64,000 nt of DNA from Deinococcus sp. KSM4-11 (GTDB taxonomy: Bacteria > Deinococcota > Deinococci > Deinococcales > Deinococcaceae): positions 1,116,001-1,180,000 of the forward strand of contig NZ_SSNX01000001.1 of assembly GCF_004801415.1 (NCBI RefSeq), read 5' to 3'. This document shows positions 42,112 to 53,652 of this stretch, one piece after another (positions within the stretch are counted from its first letter, which is position 1; each line of letters opens with the position of its first letter). The notes beneath the pieces are model-generated. The model saw only the letters and a list, made by a program, of their open reading frames with translations. It did no database searches and was not told the origin of the DNA. The translations under genes and the position numbers were made by a program.

Positions 42112-42928
42112 CGGCGACCTCCAGGCGGCGCAGTCCCCGAGCCAGGACGACCTGCGCGAGCCAGAACAGTGCGACCGTCCACGCGGCCTGTGTCCACACC
42201 GCCACGAGGGCCGCGTGGCCCGTCTTCACGCCCAGCCACACTTCGACCGGGGTGTTCAGCATGCCGGGAAAGGGCGTCCAGGCCAGGATCTGTTGCAGCC
42301 AGGACGGAAAGAACGCCAGGGGCATCAGGAAGCCGCAGCCCAGCCCCCACAAGGCCCACGCGAAGCGGCCGATCCCGACGGCGTCCGCCGACCAGAACGC
42401 AGCGCTGTTCACCAGGAAACGGAACGCGAAACTGAGCGCCCACGCCAGAAGCAGGCTCACTGCGGTCAGGACGGGCCCAACCGGCAGTTTCGCGCCGAAG
42501 GCCACGGTGAACAGAAGCAGCATGGGCAGGCCCCGCAACACGAACTGCCCGGCGGCCCGTCCGGCATCCTGCGCCGTCCAGAAGGCCAGCAGATCATGGG
42601 GACGCAGCAGATCCGTGACCACCTCGCCCCGGTGGACGGCGCGCATGAAGTCGTACCAGCCGAACAGGGCCAGCGTCGCGATCATCAGCTGCGTGATGCC
42701 GGTATACGTGATCGCGTCCTGCACGGTGTAGCCCGCCACCTGCGGCCGGCGGCCGAACAGGGCCACCAGAATGGCAATCCGCAGCACCCCGAAAAACGTG
42801 TTGGTGAGCAGGCCCCACAGGGCCGCCTGCGGGTACGCGAACTGCCGCCGGAAACCCAGCCGGGCCACCGAGGCATACAGCGCGACGCTGGACGAGGATC
42901 TGGCTCTGAGGGCAGCGGATGGATGCAG
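42104..42928 (-). CDS. ABC-2 exporter permease, probable CTG start
   Basis: About six membrane helices, with RRQFAYPQAALWGLLTNTFF and DLLRPHDLLAFW as family-like parts. First gene of the three-gene exporter. The usual start codons give only GTG at 42868, which has no Shine-Dalgarno sequence. CTG at 42928 follows GGAGG by 5 nt, and adds 20 residues (SVALYASVARLGF) that resemble the first helix of such permeases; there is no in-frame stop between. I give the CTG start (274 residues) as the better reading, with doubt. Confidence 0.75.
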   Translation of the reverse strand: MHPSAALRARSSSSVALYASVARLGFRRQFAYPQAALWGLLTNTFFGVLRIAILVALFGRRPQVAGYTVQDAITYTGITQLMIATLALFGWYDFMRAVHRGEVVTDLLRPHDLLAFWTAQDAGRAAGQFVLRGLPMLLLFTVAFGAKLPVGPVLTAVSLLLAWALSFAFRFLVNSAAFWSADAVGIGRFAWALWGLGCGFLMPLAFFPSWLQQILAWTPFPGMLNTPVEVWLGVKTGHAALVAVWTQAAWTVALFWLAQVVLARGLRRLEVAGG

Positions 42929-43122
42929 GGGAACCTCCGGGGCGGCACGGACTGCGCCTTATGAACGGCTTAACGTAGCGGCAGGCCGGCCTGTGGGGAA
43001 TACGCCGGATGGCTCAGCCTCCCGGCCTCACAACACGCCTGGGCAGGCGGGCCGGCTCAACCCGCCCGTACGGGCGAACGGAGTACGCTGAGCCGCACGT
43101 CATTTCACTGGAGGTCACCACC

Positions 43123-43878
43123 ATGATGGACATCTTCAACACGCTCGGCGGCATGGGGCAGGCGCAGCAGACGGTCGGGCAGCAGCTCGGCACCTCTCCA
43201 CAGCAGACGGCGTCCGCGATCGAGGCGGCCGTGCCGTTGCTGCTCGGGGCGCTGACCCGCAACGCGACGCAGCCCGGCGGTCTGGACGCCCTGTCCGGCG
43301 CCCTCGACCAGCATGACGGTTCGGCCCTCGACCAGTTCGGCCAGGGCCAGGTGCCCGACGTGCAGGAGGGGCAGAAGATCCTGGGACACGTGTTCGGCGG
43401 GCAGCAGACAGCCGCCGCGAATGCCGTCAGCCAGCGGGCGGGCATCAGCCCGCAGCTCGCCATCCAGATCCTGAGCATGCTCGCGCCGCTGGTGCTGGGC
43501 TACCTGAGCCGTCAGCGGCAGGGACAGACCGGTGGTAACCAGGGCGGCGGCATGGGTGATCTGGGCAGTGTCCTGGGAAGTGTGCTGGGTGGTGGCGGCC
43601 TGGGCAGCATCCTGGGCGGCCTGCTCGGTGGAGGTCAGGCCCAGGCGCAGCCCCAGGTTCAGCAGCCCGAGCTTCAGCCGACACAGAACAGCGGCCTGGG
43701 CGGCGGTTCCGTCATTCCCGGTCTGCCCTCGCAGAGCACCCAGGGGGGCCTGGGTGACCTGGGCGGCCTGATGGGCACCCTGAACAGCGTGCTCGGGGGT
43801 GGCGGCGGCAGCTCGACCCAGACGCAGAGCAGCAACGCCCTGGAAGACCTGATCGGGATGTTCGGAGGCCAACGCTAA
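43123..43878 (+). CDS. DUF937 (YidB-like) protein
   Basis: 251 residues. The N-terminal half has the DUF937 helices (GTSPQQTASAIEAAVPLLLG, then DALSGALDQHDG and ILGHVFGGQQTAAANAVSQR, SPQLAIQILSMLAPLVLGYL). The C-terminal half is low-complexity Gly/Leu/Gln sequence with repeats of LGSVLGGGGLGS type. GGAGG precedes the ATG pair; TACGCT (43085-43090) is a likely -10 box. Function unknown. Confidence 0.82.
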   Translation: MMDIFNTLGGMGQAQQTVGQQLGTSPQQTASAIEAAVPLLLGALTRNATQPGGLDALSGALDQHDGSALDQFGQGQVPDVQEGQKILGHVFGGQQTAAANAVSQRAGISPQLAIQILSMLAPLVLGYLSRQRQGQTGGNQGGGMGDLGSVLGSVLGGGGLGSILGGLLGGGQAQAQPQVQQPELQPTQNSGLGGGSVIPGLPSQSTQGGLGDLGGLMGTLNSVLGGGGGSSTQTQSSNALEDLIGMFGGQR

Positions 43879-43899
43879 GCACACCACAGCGACTCAGGA

Positions 43900-43931
43900 G
43901 GGAGGCGGCCAGGCCTGGCCCGCCTCCCTTT
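43900..43931. terminator. Hairpin terminator between DUF937 and hutH
   Basis: GGGAGGCGG-CCA pairs with TGG-C-CCGCCTCCC (one bulge), followed by TTT; lies between convergent genes. Confidence 0.7.
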
Positions 43932-44004
43932 CGCCTGGGCGGGCAGGATCGCCCTCACCCGGCCCATCTGTCGTGACCTCTCCATCCCTGAGGGAAGACC
44001 AGCG

Positions 44005-45507
44005 TCAGGCCTTCCTGGCCACCTCCAGCAGGTCGCCACGGCGCACCATCTGCACGATCTGCAGCAGATCCGGGCGGTAGTAGCGGTCACTGGTCATGTT
44101 GGGGATCTGCTCGCGGATGTGCTCCCACGCGGCCTGCGCGCCCCGCCCCGCGCGGAGCTGCTGGAAATCGAGGGCCTGCGCCGCACACAGCAGTTCGATG
44201 CCGATGACGCTCTGCACGTTCTCCAGGATCGCGCGGAGTTGCCGGGCGCCGTGGGCACCCATGCTGACGTGATCCTCCTGGTTCGCGCTGGTGGGAATGG
44301 TATCCACGCTGGCCGGGTGTGCCAGCACCTTGTTCTCGCTGACCAGCGCGGCGGCCGTGTACTGCGCGATCATGAACCCGCTGTTCAGCCCGCCCTGCGG
44401 CGCCAGGAAACCGGGCAGGCCTGAGAGCGCCGGGTTCAGGAGCTGTTCGCAGCGGCGCTCGCTGATGCTCCCGAGTTCCGCCACCGCGACCTTCAGCGCG
44501 TCGATGGTCACGGCCAGGGGTTGCCCGTGGAAGTTCCCACCGCTGACCACGTCGCCTGTGTCCGGGAAGATCAGGGGGTTGTCGGTCACGGACGCGAACT
44601 CCACGGCCAGCACCCGTTCGGCGTGCGCCAGGGCATCCAGACTTGCCCCGTGCACCTGCGGCGCGGCGCGCAGCGAGTACGCGTCCTGCACCTTGCCGTC
44701 TCCCACCGCATGCGACGGCGCGATCTGCGAGTCCCGCAGGAAGAACCGCAGCTCCTCCGCGACCGCCACCGCGCCGGGATGGGGTCGCAGGCGCATCACG
44801 TCCGCCTGGAAGGGCCGGTGCGAGCCGTACATCGCCTCGACCGTCATGGCCGCCGCGAGGTTCGCCGTGCCCAGCAGCGTGCGGGCGTCCGCCACCGCCA
44901 GGGCCAACAGGCTTCCCATCAGCTGCGTCCCGTTGATCAGGGCCAGCCCCTCCTTGGCCTGCAACTGCACGGGATTAAGGCCCAGCTCGGCCAGCACGTC
45001 TCCGCTGGGCCGGAGCTGCCCGGCGTAGTCCATCTCCCCCATGCCGATCAGGCCCAGCGCGAGGTGTGCCAGCGGCGCAAGATCCCCGGATGCCCCCACG
45101 CTGCCCTGCGCCGGAATGACCGGATGGGCGCCCGCGTTCAGCAGGGCCAGCAGCAGTTCCACCACCTCGGGCCGCACGCCCGAGTGCCCGAGCGCCAACG
45201 ACTGTGCGCGCAGCAGCATCATGCCGCGCACCACCTCGGTCGGCAGGTTCTCCCCCACTCCGATGGCGTGCGACATGATCAGGTTGTGCTGAAGTTGCTC
45301 CAGCCCCTCACGCGGCACCTGCACGTTCGCGAACTTCCCGAAGCCGGTGTTCACGCCGTACACTGCCGCGTCTCCGTCCACGATCCGCTCGATTACCGCC
45401 CGGGCGCGGAGGATGCGCGTTCGGGCGGCATCCGAGAGGTGCACAGGCTCGCCGCCCCGCACGACGGACAGGAAGGCTTCGAGGGTCAGATGTTGATCGA
45501 GCATCAT
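44005..45507 (-). CDS. hutH: Histidine ammonia-lyase
   Basis: First step of histidine breakdown: histidine to urocanate and ammonia. 500 residues with the MIO cofactor triad Ala139-Ser140-Gly141 in [25 protein letters not shown] and the C-terminal [17 protein letters not shown] at 45507 overlaps the hutI stop and has GGAG upstream. Last gene of hutU-hutG-hutI-hutH. Confidence 0.95.
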   Translation of the reverse strand: MMLDQHLTLEAFLSVVRGGEPVHLSDAARTRILRARAVIERIVDGDAAVYGVNTGFGKFANVQVPREGLEQLQHNLIMSHAIGVGENLPTEVVRGMMLLRAQSLALGHSGVRPEVVELLLALLNAGAHPVIPAQGSVGASGDLAPLAHLALGLIGMGEMDYAGQLRPSGDVLAELGLNPVQLQAKEGLALINGTQLMGSLLALAVADARTLLGTANLAAAMTVEAMYGSHRPFQADVMRLRPHPGAVAVAEELRFFLRDSQIAPSHAVGDGKVQDAYSLRAAPQVHGASLDALAHAERVLAVEFASVTDNPLIFPDTGDVVSGGNFHGQPLAVTIDALKVAVAELGSISERRCEQLLNPALSGLPGFLAPQGGLNSGFMIAQYTAAALVSENKVLAHPASVDTIPTSANQEDHVSMGAHGARQLRAILENVQSVIGIELLCAAQALDFQQLRAGRGAQAAWEHIREQIPNMTSDRYYRPDLLQIVQMVRRGDLLEVARKA

Positions 45508-46724
45508 GGGTGAACTCCAGGCCATGTGACCAGCTGCCCGCCCACCCACACGTCCCGCACCGGATTCGTCCCGAGGGTGTACGGCAGGTCGCGCCAGTCG
45601 TGGCTGTGCAGGGTGAGGAAATCGGCGCGCTGGCCGGGCGCGAGGGCTCCCCGGTCACTCAGGCCGAGGGCGGCGGCGGCGTTCACGGTGCAGGCGGTCA
45701 GGGCCTCGGCGGGGGTGAGGCGGCACAGGCGCACGGCGAGGGCCAGCGCGAGCTGAGCGCTGAACACGGGTGAGGAACCAGGGTTCAGGTCGGTGCCGAT
45801 CGCCACTGCTGCGCCCGCGTCGATCAGCGCCCGTCCCGGCGCGGCCGGGAGGCCCAGGTGCAGCGTCACGCCGGGCATAATAGTGGCCACGGTATTCGCG
45901 GCGGCCAGCGCGGCGATCTGTGCGGGGCCGCTCGCCTCCAGGTGATCCACGCTCAGCGCTCCGAGTTCACACGCGAGTTCCGTGCCGCCGATGGCATGGA
46001 ACTGGTCGGCGTGCAGTTTCGTGCGGAGGCCAGCGGCCATCGCGGCCTCCAGGATCGCGCGGGACTCCTCCACGGTGAACGCTTCCTTCTCGCAGAACAC
46101 ATCCACGGCAGCGGCCAACCCTTCGCGCGCCACGCGGGGAATGAGGTCGTGACAGACGCCCTGCACGTACTCCGCACGGTGCTCCGTGGGTGGAACGTGG
46201 ATCAGCAGGGTCGGCTGAAGCTGGAACTCAGTCTGCAACGTCCTCACCGCCTCGAGCATCCGGAGTTCCGCCGCGAAGTCCAGCCCGTACCCGCTCTTGA
46301 CCTCGATGGTCGTCGCGCCGGAGGCGTGCAGCGCGGCAAGACGGGGCCGCGCCAGCGCCACGAGTTCGTCCACGCTGGCCGCGCCGGTCGCCTGCATGCT
46401 GCGGCGGATGCCACCTCCCCGCGCCAGGATCTCCTCGTAGGGCACGCCCTGCACGCGCGCCTCGAAATCCGCGAGGCGATCTCCGGCCCATACGGCGTGC
46501 GTGTGCGGATCGACCAGGCCGGGAACGACGGCCACGCCGCCCAGATCGTGCTCCTGCTCCGTGCCGGGAGCCTCGGCGCGCGGCCCCACCCACACAATCC
46601 GCCCTTCGGCGACAAGCAGCGCGGCGTCGGAAACGAGGGTCAGGTTTCGCATGGCCGCGCCGCGCTGCGCTCCAGGGCTGGCCGCGACGAGCTGGCTGAT
46701 GTTGGTGAACAGCGTTTCGGTCAT
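45504..46724 (-). CDS. hutI: Imidazolonepropionase
   Basis: Third step of histidine breakdown, hydrolysing imidazolone propionate to formimidoylglutamate. 406 residues of the amidohydrolase fold: metal motif [38 protein letters not shown], later [18 protein letters not shown] and [13 protein letters not shown] at 46724 overlaps the hutG stop (ATGA). Confidence 0.95.
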   Translation of the reverse strand: MTETLFTNISQLVAASPGAQRGAAMRNLTLVSDAALLVAEGRIVWVGPRAEAPGTEQEHDLGGVAVVPGLVDPHTHAVWAGDRLADFEARVQGVPYEEILARGGGIRRSMQATGAASVDELVALARPRLAALHASGATTIEVKSGYGLDFAAELRMLEAVRTLQTEFQLQPTLLIHVPPTEHRAEYVQGVCHDLIPRVAREGLAAAVDVFCEKEAFTVEESRAILEAAMAAGLRTKLHADQFHAIGGTELACELGALSVDHLEASGPAQIAALAAANTVATIMPGVTLHLGLPAAPGRALIDAGAAVAIGTDLNPGSSPVFSAQLALALAVRLCRLTPAEALTACTVNAAAALGLSDRGALAPGQRADFLTLHSHDWRDLPYTLGTNPVRDVWVGGQLVTWPGVHP

Positions 46725-47640
46725 GCGCTGTCCCACTCGGTGCTGGCCTCGCACAGAGTTTCCATGATGAGGCGGGCCATCAGCAGTTCGCTTCTTCCAC
46801 TGGGATCGAGGTTTGGGGCGAGTTCCACCACGTCCAGGCCGACGATTCTGTTCTGCCTTGCGGTAGCAGCGAGCATCTGCATGACCTGAGCGTACGTGAG
46901 GCCGTCGGGTTCAGGACTGCTGGTGCCGGGGATGACGCTGGGATCGAACCCGTCCACGTCCACGCTGAGGTAGACGTTTTTTCCGACAGGCAGGCGCTCC
47001 AGCACGGCGTTCAGGTCGGCGGTCACGTCCGCCATGGGCACCAGGGTGTGCCCACGCGCTCTGGCGGCGGCCACCGCTTCCGGATCGAACCGCAAACCGC
47101 GCAGGCCGATGGTCGTGATGTGCACGAGGTTCGTCAGTTCCTCGCAGGCCCGGCGAAACGGGCTGGAGTTGCTGAATCTCGTGTCGTTCCGCACGTCCGT
47201 GAAGTCCAGATGGGCGTCGAGTTGCACCACGTGCAGCTCCGGCACGTCGCCGAAGGCGCGCAGGAGCGGGTACGTGACGCTGTGATCTCCGCCCAGAAAC
47301 ACCGGCAGACGGGAACGGGATCTGACCAACCGTGCTCCAGCCGTGATCCGCTCCCGCGCAAGCTCGGGTTCCAGGCTGGGCAGCACCACGTCCCCGGCAT
47401 CCGCGAAGGAGACGCCCGCCAGCCGGGTCACGCCGTCCAGGCCGGTGAAGGGCGGCACGCTCCGCAGGCTCGCCTCTCGCAGCGCCCGTGGCGCGAAACG
47501 GGCGCCGGGCCGGAACCCCAGGGCGATGTCGAAGGGAATGCCCAGCGCGGCCACATCTGCCCGCCAGTCGCCGCCCGGATCGACCATGGGCGCGCGGGCG
47601 AAGGTGGGAATGCCGCCGTACGGGAGGTGGCTGGGCTGGG

Positions 47641-47644
<4 letters not shown>
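46721..47644 (-). CDS. hutG: Arginase-family ureohydrolase, probable formimidoylglutamase
   Basis: 307 residues with the binuclear Mn sites GGDH (118-121), DAHLD (143-147) and DVDGFD (229-234). By motif alone it resembles agmatinase ([13 protein letters not shown]), but its position inside the hut operon, with overlapping codons on both sides, argues that it hydrolyses formimidoylglutamate to glutamate and formamide. GTG at 47644 overlaps the hutU stop. The same frame is open to 48523 but that part is antisense-like, low-complexity sequence within hutU. Confidence 0.85.
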
Positions 47645-49335
<1,691 letters not shown>

Positions 49336-49397
49336 GGAATACCTCTGGAGGGCCTGTTATGCGAAGGATGGGAGGGCCAGCAGTGCTTGGAACCAGG

Positions 49398-49412
49398 AGA
49401 TGTTCCACATCT
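49398..49412. promoter_or_regulatory. Inverted repeat upstream of hutU
   Basis: AGATGT-TCC-ACATCT, perfect 6-bp arms, about 63 nt upstream of the hutU ATG. Candidate site for the divergent IclR regulator or a global regulator. Confidence 0.4.
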
Positions 49413-49443
49413 TCCCCAGCCGACCGACCATTCGTCTGGCCGT

Positions 49444-49462
49444 TTTCCGGTGTGGCCGGAAA
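49444..49462. promoter_or_regulatory. Palindrome overlapping the IclR gene promoter
   Basis: TTTCCGG-N5-CCGGAAA, perfect 7-bp arms, located between the -35 and -10 positions of the promoter whose -10 box is TACCCT at 49468-49473. The shape (AT-edged, GC-centred, about one and a half turns) suits an IclR dimer. Confidence 0.55.
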
Positions 49463-49467
49463 TGACG

Positions 49468-49473
49468 TACCCT
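49468..49473 (+). promoter_or_regulatory. -10 box of the IclR gene, leaderless type
   Basis: TACCCT ends 6 nt before the ATG at 49480 and chooses it over the ATG at 49462. Confidence 0.6.
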
Positions 49474-49479
49474 AAGCGT

Positions 49480-50223
49480 ATGTCCGTCATGTCGCCGCCC
49501 CTGCTCAAGTCGGTGGTGGATGTCCTGACCGCCTTCGATGCCGACCACACGGAGTGGCGGCTGTCCGACCTGGCCCGGCACCTGGACGTGCCGACCTCCA
49601 CGCTGCACGAGCAGCTCGCGGCCCTGAGCGCCACGGGTCTGCTCCTGAAGGTGGGTCGGGGCCAGTACCGGTTGGGGTGGCGGCTGCTGAAACTGTCGAG
49701 CGCCCTGTACGGAAGCCTGCCGTGGTATGCCCCGGCCCATGACGCGATGGAGCGCGTGGCACGCGGCACGCACCGGCTGGCCTTCCTGTGTGTCCTGGAT
49801 GCCGGACGGGTCCTGTGCATCGCGCGCAGCGTGCAGGGACGCGACGGGCCGCCCGTGGCGGGTGAACTGGATTTCGAGCTGCCTGCCCACGCCACGGCGA
49901 GCGGAAAGTTGCTGCTGGCGCTGGCCGGTCACCCGCTCTCGCCGCAGGTGACGGCCTTCACGCCCCTTACATTCACCGACCCGCAGGCGTGGCCCGCTCT
50001 GGCCGCCGGCATCCGCCAGGACGGGTACGCGGTCACGGCGGACGAATGGGCGACCGGCACGGGCAGCGTGGCCGTGCCCATCCGAGGTGCCGGCGGAACC
50101 GTCCTGGCGGCGCTGGGCGTGAGCGTTCCGACACCCCGGCTGCGCGAGCGGGATTCTCTGCTGCGGGCACTCCGGGACGCGGCGGATGGAGTCAGCGACG
50201 GGCTGGGCTACCGGCGGGCCTAA
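49480..50223 (+). CDS. IclR-family regulator, probable hut regulator
   Basis: 247 residues: N-terminal winged helix ([40 protein letters not shown]), then the IclR effector domain ([49 protein letters not shown]). Divergent from hutU, with a perfect palindrome in between, so it probably controls the hut genes and itself in response to a histidine-pathway compound. Tail-to-tail overlap of 4 nt with sdaAB. The frame is open far upstream through hutU on the opposite strand, which is not coding. Confidence 0.9.
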   Translation: MSVMSPPLLKSVVDVLTAFDADHTEWRLSDLARHLDVPTSTLHEQLAALSATGLLLKVGRGQYRLGWRLLKLSSALYGSLPWYAPAHDAMERVARGTHRLAFLCVLDAGRVLCIARSVQGRDGPPVAGELDFELPAHATASGKLLLALAGHPLSPQVTAFTPLTFTDPQAWPALAAGIRQDGYAVTADEWATGTGSVAVPIRGAGGTVLAALGVSVPTPRLRERDSLLRALRDAADGVSDGLGYRRA

Positions 50224-50885
50224 CCGTCCATGAGCTTGGGCAGCATGCGCACCCAGTTCACGTCCGGCCAGCGGTTCAGGAAGGCCAGGGCCTCGGAGCT
50301 GAGCGCCTGATCGAGTTCGATGGCGAGCAGGGCCTGCCCGCCCCGCGTGTCGCGTGTGCAGGTCAGCGCGGCGATATTCACGGCGTCGGCAGCGATGGTG
50401 CTGGCAATGCGGGCGATCATGCCGACCGCGTCCGCGTAGCGCAGGAGCACCGTAGGGCTGGCCGCGCTGAAGTTCACGCCGAGGCCCTGGACGTGCGTGA
50501 CCCGGATCACGCCGCCCCCCGTCGAACTGCCCTGCAGCGTGAGGTGCTGGTGGTCGCCCCGGACGTCGATGTGGGCAGTATTCGGGTGCACGTCGCCCAG
50601 GTCGGCATCGCGGAATTCGAAGGTCAGTCCGGCGGCCTGCGCTTCCTCGAAGGCCTGAGGAAGCCGGCTGTCATCGGGTCGGTAGCCCAGCAGTCCGGCG
50701 ATCAGGGCCAGATGGGTGCCGTGCCCCCGGCCCGTCTTGGCAAAGCTGGCATGCAGGGAGATGGTCGCCTGCCGGGGCGCTTCTCCGAGCAGGTGGTGCG
50801 CGACCAGCCCCAGCCGGCACGCGCCCGCCGTGTGGCTGCTGCTGGGCCCGATCATGACGGGCCCGATCATGTCCAGAAGGCTCAT
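50220..50885 (-). CDS. sdaAB: L-serine ammonia-lyase, iron-sulfur type, beta subunit
   Basis: 221-residue subunit of the oxygen-labile [4Fe-4S] serine dehydratase that makes pyruvate from serine. N-terminal motif [18 protein letters not shown], then [12 protein letters not shown] and a C-terminal ACT domain ([20 protein letters not shown]). The alpha subunit carrying the iron-sulfur cysteines is not adjacent. A TACACT box 6 nt before the ATG supports this start. Confidence 0.9.
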   Translation of the reverse strand: MSLLDMIGPVMIGPSSSHTAGACRLGLVAHHLLGEAPRQATISLHASFAKTGRGHGTHLALIAGLLGYRPDDSRLPQAFEEAQAAGLTFEFRDADLGDVHPNTAHIDVRGDHQHLTLQGSSTGGGVIRVTHVQGLGVNFSAASPTVLLRYADAVGMIARIASTIAADAVNIAALTCTRDTRGGQALLAIELDQALSSEALAFLNRWPDVNWVRMLPKLMDG

Positions 50886-50891
50886 GTGCCG

Positions 50892-50897
50892 AGTGTA
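50892..50897 (-). promoter_or_regulatory. -10 box of sdaAB, leaderless type
   Basis: TACACT on the minus strand, 6 nt before the ATG at 50885. Confidence 0.55.
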
Positions 50898-50923
50898 GTC
50901 CCACGCGGGGACGGTGGCTGAGG

Positions 50924-52165
50924 CTACCGGTTCTGCACCTGGGGTGCACCACGCCATGCGGCCTGGAGGGCCTTCACGCTGGCGCCGGGCTGGGCCAGGG
51001 CGGCGCGGGCCAGCGGGCCACGCACACCGCCCGGTGCCTGCGCGAACAGCCGCAGCATGATCCGGGCCAGTGGGCCGGCCGGGGTGGCCGGATCGAGGAA
51101 CGCCTGCCACTGCGCGGGCGGCAACTGGAAGAACGCCCGGAAGAACTCCGGCAGGGCGTCGGCAGGCAGGCCCAGCAGGGCGCGGACGCCGAGCAGATGC
51201 ACCTCCCGCGCGGCGCGTCTGGAGTCTGGCCACAGCACGGCCCAGCCCGCCTTCACCGGATCAGTTCCCGCTAGGATGGCCCCGTGAATGGCGTCCGCCA
51301 GCGTTTCGGCGACGTTCAGCGACGTGGCCACCTGGAACCCGCTGATCGGATGAACCAGTCCGGCCGCCGCGCCAAAGGAGAGGTCGGCGGCGGGTGCCGG
51401 GGCCGCCCCGTTCATGGGGAAGGCGACCCACTCGGTGGACAGGATCTCGCGTGGGGGGGTGCCAGCCGCCTCCAAGCGGGCGTGGAGCCTCGCCTCGAGC
51501 AGGGCGCGGTTCACGCCGGGCTGGGCGATCAGGCTGGTCTCCTCCACGAAGTACCGGTCGCCGCCCAGGTGCATGGCATACAGGAAGGTGGGGGGCGTAT
51601 CAGCCGTGCCATCCGTCCGGTAGTCCATCCAGGACATCGAACCCGGCGCAATGGGAGGCCGGTCGAACCGCGCGGTGAGTCCCCACGCGGTTTGGAAGGC
51701 CGGCCCGTCCGGGTACGCGGTGGGCGTCAGGGTACCGCCGTGGCCGCTGGCATCCACGACCAGCCCGGCCGTCCAGCGTTCCCCGTTCACGCCATGAATG
51801 ATCCGTTCGGTGCCCGCGTCCTCGGTGCGGAGCACCGTTCCGACCGTCCACTCCAGTCCAGCGTCGGCTCGGCCGAGCAGGGTGTCGAGCAGGGCGGCAT
51901 TGTCGAGCAGGGCGTAGGGGCGGTGCAGCGGGGTGGGCTGTGGGCCGGTGTACACGCGCACGTCCGTCCAGACCTGGGCGGCGCACCCGTGGGCCCAGCC
52001 GGGCAGGTCGTCAAGCCACGCGCCGTACGTCGCGGGGAACGGCGTGGGCGGGTGCGGGGCGACCACGCGGACGTGCAGTCCACGGCGGGCGAGCGCAGTG
52101 GCGAGCGCGGTGCCGGTCGGGCCACCGCCCATGACCAGAACGTCGCTGTGCTCGGAACCCTGCAT
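50924..52165 (-). CDS. crtLm: Lycopene cyclase, CrtL type
   Basis: FAD-dependent cyclase making beta- or gamma-ionone rings in carotenoids. 413 residues with the dinucleotide motif [20 protein letters not shown], a DASG segment in the FAD domain, SWMDYR, FVEETSL and [15 protein letters not shown], which together define the plant/cyanobacterial CrtL-like class described in Deinococcus. The ATG at 52165 follows a TAGCCT box by 7 nt; longer frames up to 52486 lack family sequence. Confidence 0.88.
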   Translation of the reverse strand: MQGSEHSDVLVMGGGPTGTALATALARRGLHVRVVAPHPPTPFPATYGAWLDDLPGWAHGCAAQVWTDVRVYTGPQPTPLHRPYALLDNAALLDTLLGRADAGLEWTVGTVLRTEDAGTERIIHGVNGERWTAGLVVDASGHGGTLTPTAYPDGPAFQTAWGLTARFDRPPIAPGSMSWMDYRTDGTADTPPTFLYAMHLGGDRYFVEETSLIAQPGVNRALLEARLHARLEAAGTPPREILSTEWVAFPMNGAAPAPAADLSFGAAAGLVHPISGFQVATSLNVAETLADAIHGAILAGTDPVKAGWAVLWPDSRRAAREVHLLGVRALLGLPADALPEFFRAFFQLPPAQWQAFLDPATPAGPLARIMLRLFAQAPGGVRGPLARAALAQPGASVKALQAAWRGAPQVQNR

Positions 52166-52172
52166 GCGGGTC

Positions 52173-52178
52173 AGGCTA
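52173..52178 (-). promoter_or_regulatory. -10 box of crtLm, leaderless type
   Basis: TAGCCT on the minus strand, 7 nt before the ATG at 52165. Confidence 0.55.
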
Positions 52179-52278
52179 GCAAGGGGCTCCGCTGGAATGT
52201 GTAGGGATTGCCCTGACCCGCCCGATGGAAGTGAAGAAAGCCTGTGCGGCTTCCATTCCCGCAGGCCCGTTCCGGCCC

Positions 52279-52284
52279 TATTCT
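52279..52284 (+). promoter_or_regulatory. -10 box of the esterase lipoprotein gene, leaderless type
   Basis: TATTCT, 6 nt before the ATG at 52291, deciding that start over one at 52225. Confidence 0.55.
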
Positions 52285-52290
52285 GCCGTG

Positions 52291-53175
52291 ATGCTGCCGC
52301 TGTCTGCCCGTTTCCGCCATTCGCTGTTCGTGCTGACCGGTCTTCTCGCCGCCGTCGCCCTGGTCGGGTGCTCGCAACGCAGCGCCCAGGACACCCTGAA
52401 CCGCGTGGTGTCCACGGGTGGGTTGGAGGTCGTGCATAACGTTCCCTACGGCCCAGACGTGCGCAACCGCATGGACGTGTACTCACCGCACGGGGCCACC
52501 AACGCCCCGATGGTGCTGTTCGTGCACGGTGGCTCGTGGGAGGGCGGCGACAAGGACGGGCACAAGTTCGTGGGCGAGTCGCTGGCCCGCGCCGGATACG
52601 TCACTGCCGTCATGAGCTACCGGCTGGCCCCGCAGAACCGCTACCCGGCCTTCGTGCAGGACACGGCCTCCGCGCTGAAGGTGCTGCGCGAGACGGCCAA
52701 GACCTTCGGCGGCAACCCGGACAATATGTTCGTGATGGGCCACTCGGCTGGGGCCTACAACGCGGTCGAGGCTGTGGATAACGCACGCTGGCTGCGCGAG
52801 GCGGGCGTCCCCATCAGCGCCGTTCGGGGCGTGATCGGCGTGGCCGGACCGTACTCCTACGACTTCCGGGGCATGTCCACCGCACGCGCCTTCCCCGAGA
52901 ACGCCACGCCGGACGAGGTCATGCCGGATCGGCACGTGCGCCCGGACGCGCCGCCTCACCTGCTGCTGGTGGCGGGCAGTGACCACACTGTGTACCCCCA
53001 GAACGGCGACCACATGAAGGCCGCGCTGGAACGGGCGGGCATCCCCGTCACCTTCACGGTATTGCCCGGCATGGGGCACATCACCATCATTGCGGCCATG
53101 ACGCGTTTCCTGACGTTCCTGGGGCCAACCCGGCAGGACGTGATCGCGTTCATCGAGGCCCACCGGCTGCCTTGA
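52291..53175 (+). CDS. Alpha/beta hydrolase lipoprotein (carboxylesterase-like)
   Basis: 294 residues. Lipobox LVGC after a hydrophobic signal, then an esterase/lipase domain: oxyanion motif FVHGGSW, nucleophile elbow GHSAGA with catalytic Ser, acid Asp in [10 protein letters not shown] and catalytic His in GMGHITI. Closest to the hormone-sensitive-lipase or carotenoid-ester type of small carboxylesterases; substrate unknown. Divergent from the lycopene cyclase gene. Confidence 0.88.
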   Translation: MLPLSARFRHSLFVLTGLLAAVALVGCSQRSAQDTLNRVVSTGGLEVVHNVPYGPDVRNRMDVYSPHGATNAPMVLFVHGGSWEGGDKDGHKFVGESLARAGYVTAVMSYRLAPQNRYPAFVQDTASALKVLRETAKTFGGNPDNMFVMGHSAGAYNAVEAVDNARWLREAGVPISAVRGVIGVAGPYSYDFRGMSTARAFPENATPDEVMPDRHVRPDAPPHLLLVAGSDHTVYPQNGDHMKAALERAGIPVTFTVLPGMGHITIIAAMTRFLTFLGPTRQDVIAFIEAHRLP

Positions 53176-53230
53176 GTGATCCGGCCCGTGGCCCAGGTGC
53201 CCGAGGCCGGGGCCACTCACAGGGATGCAC

Positions 53231-53236
53231 TACCAT
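53231..53236 (+). promoter_or_regulatory. -10 box of the small lipoprotein gene, leaderless type
   Basis: TACCAT, 6 nt before the ATG at 53243. Confidence 0.5.
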
Positions 53237-53242
53237 CACCGC

Positions 53243-53623
53243 ATGCGCCGTTCTCCGTTGATCCTGACCGTGGCTGCCGTGCTGGCCGGGGGCCTGTCGG
53301 GGTGCCGGTACGCCTTCGTGCCCGCCGTGCCCACACCGGTCGAGGTGACCCTGACGCCCCGCGTGACCGGCGCGACCCTGGAACGCTCGGGCACGTCCCT
53401 GACCGTGAAGGCGCAGGTAACCGGCCGCTTCGAGCCCGCCTACCTGAAAGTGCAGTGGTTCGACGGAAGCCGCCCCCTGGGCGAGGACAGCGTGTATCTG
53501 GACGTCTCACAGCCCAACGCTTCCTTCACCATGGACGCCCCGGCCAAGGGCGCGTACCGGGCGGTGCTGTCGCTGGGTGGCGTGGTGTTGCGACAGGTCG
53601 AACTGTACGAAGTGCAGCCCTGA
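53243..53623 (+). CDS. Small hypothetical lipoprotein
   Basis: 126 residues with a clear lipoprotein signal ([10 protein letters not shown], lipobox LSGC). The mature part is beta-rich, without known domain. The ATG at 53243 is preferred because it starts the signal peptide directly and has a -10 box 6 nt upstream; an ATG at 53225 would add a His-rich lead. Follows the esterase lipoprotein gene on the same strand. Confidence 0.7.
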   Translation: MRRSPLILTVAAVLAGGLSGCRYAFVPAVPTPVEVTLTPRVTGATLERSGTSLTVKAQVTGRFEPAYLKVQWFDGSRPLGEDSVYLDVSQPNASFTMDAPAKGAYRAVLSLGGVVLRQVELYEVQP

Positions 53624-53652
53624 CCGACGCCAGCTGGGCTGTGGCCCGTGAC

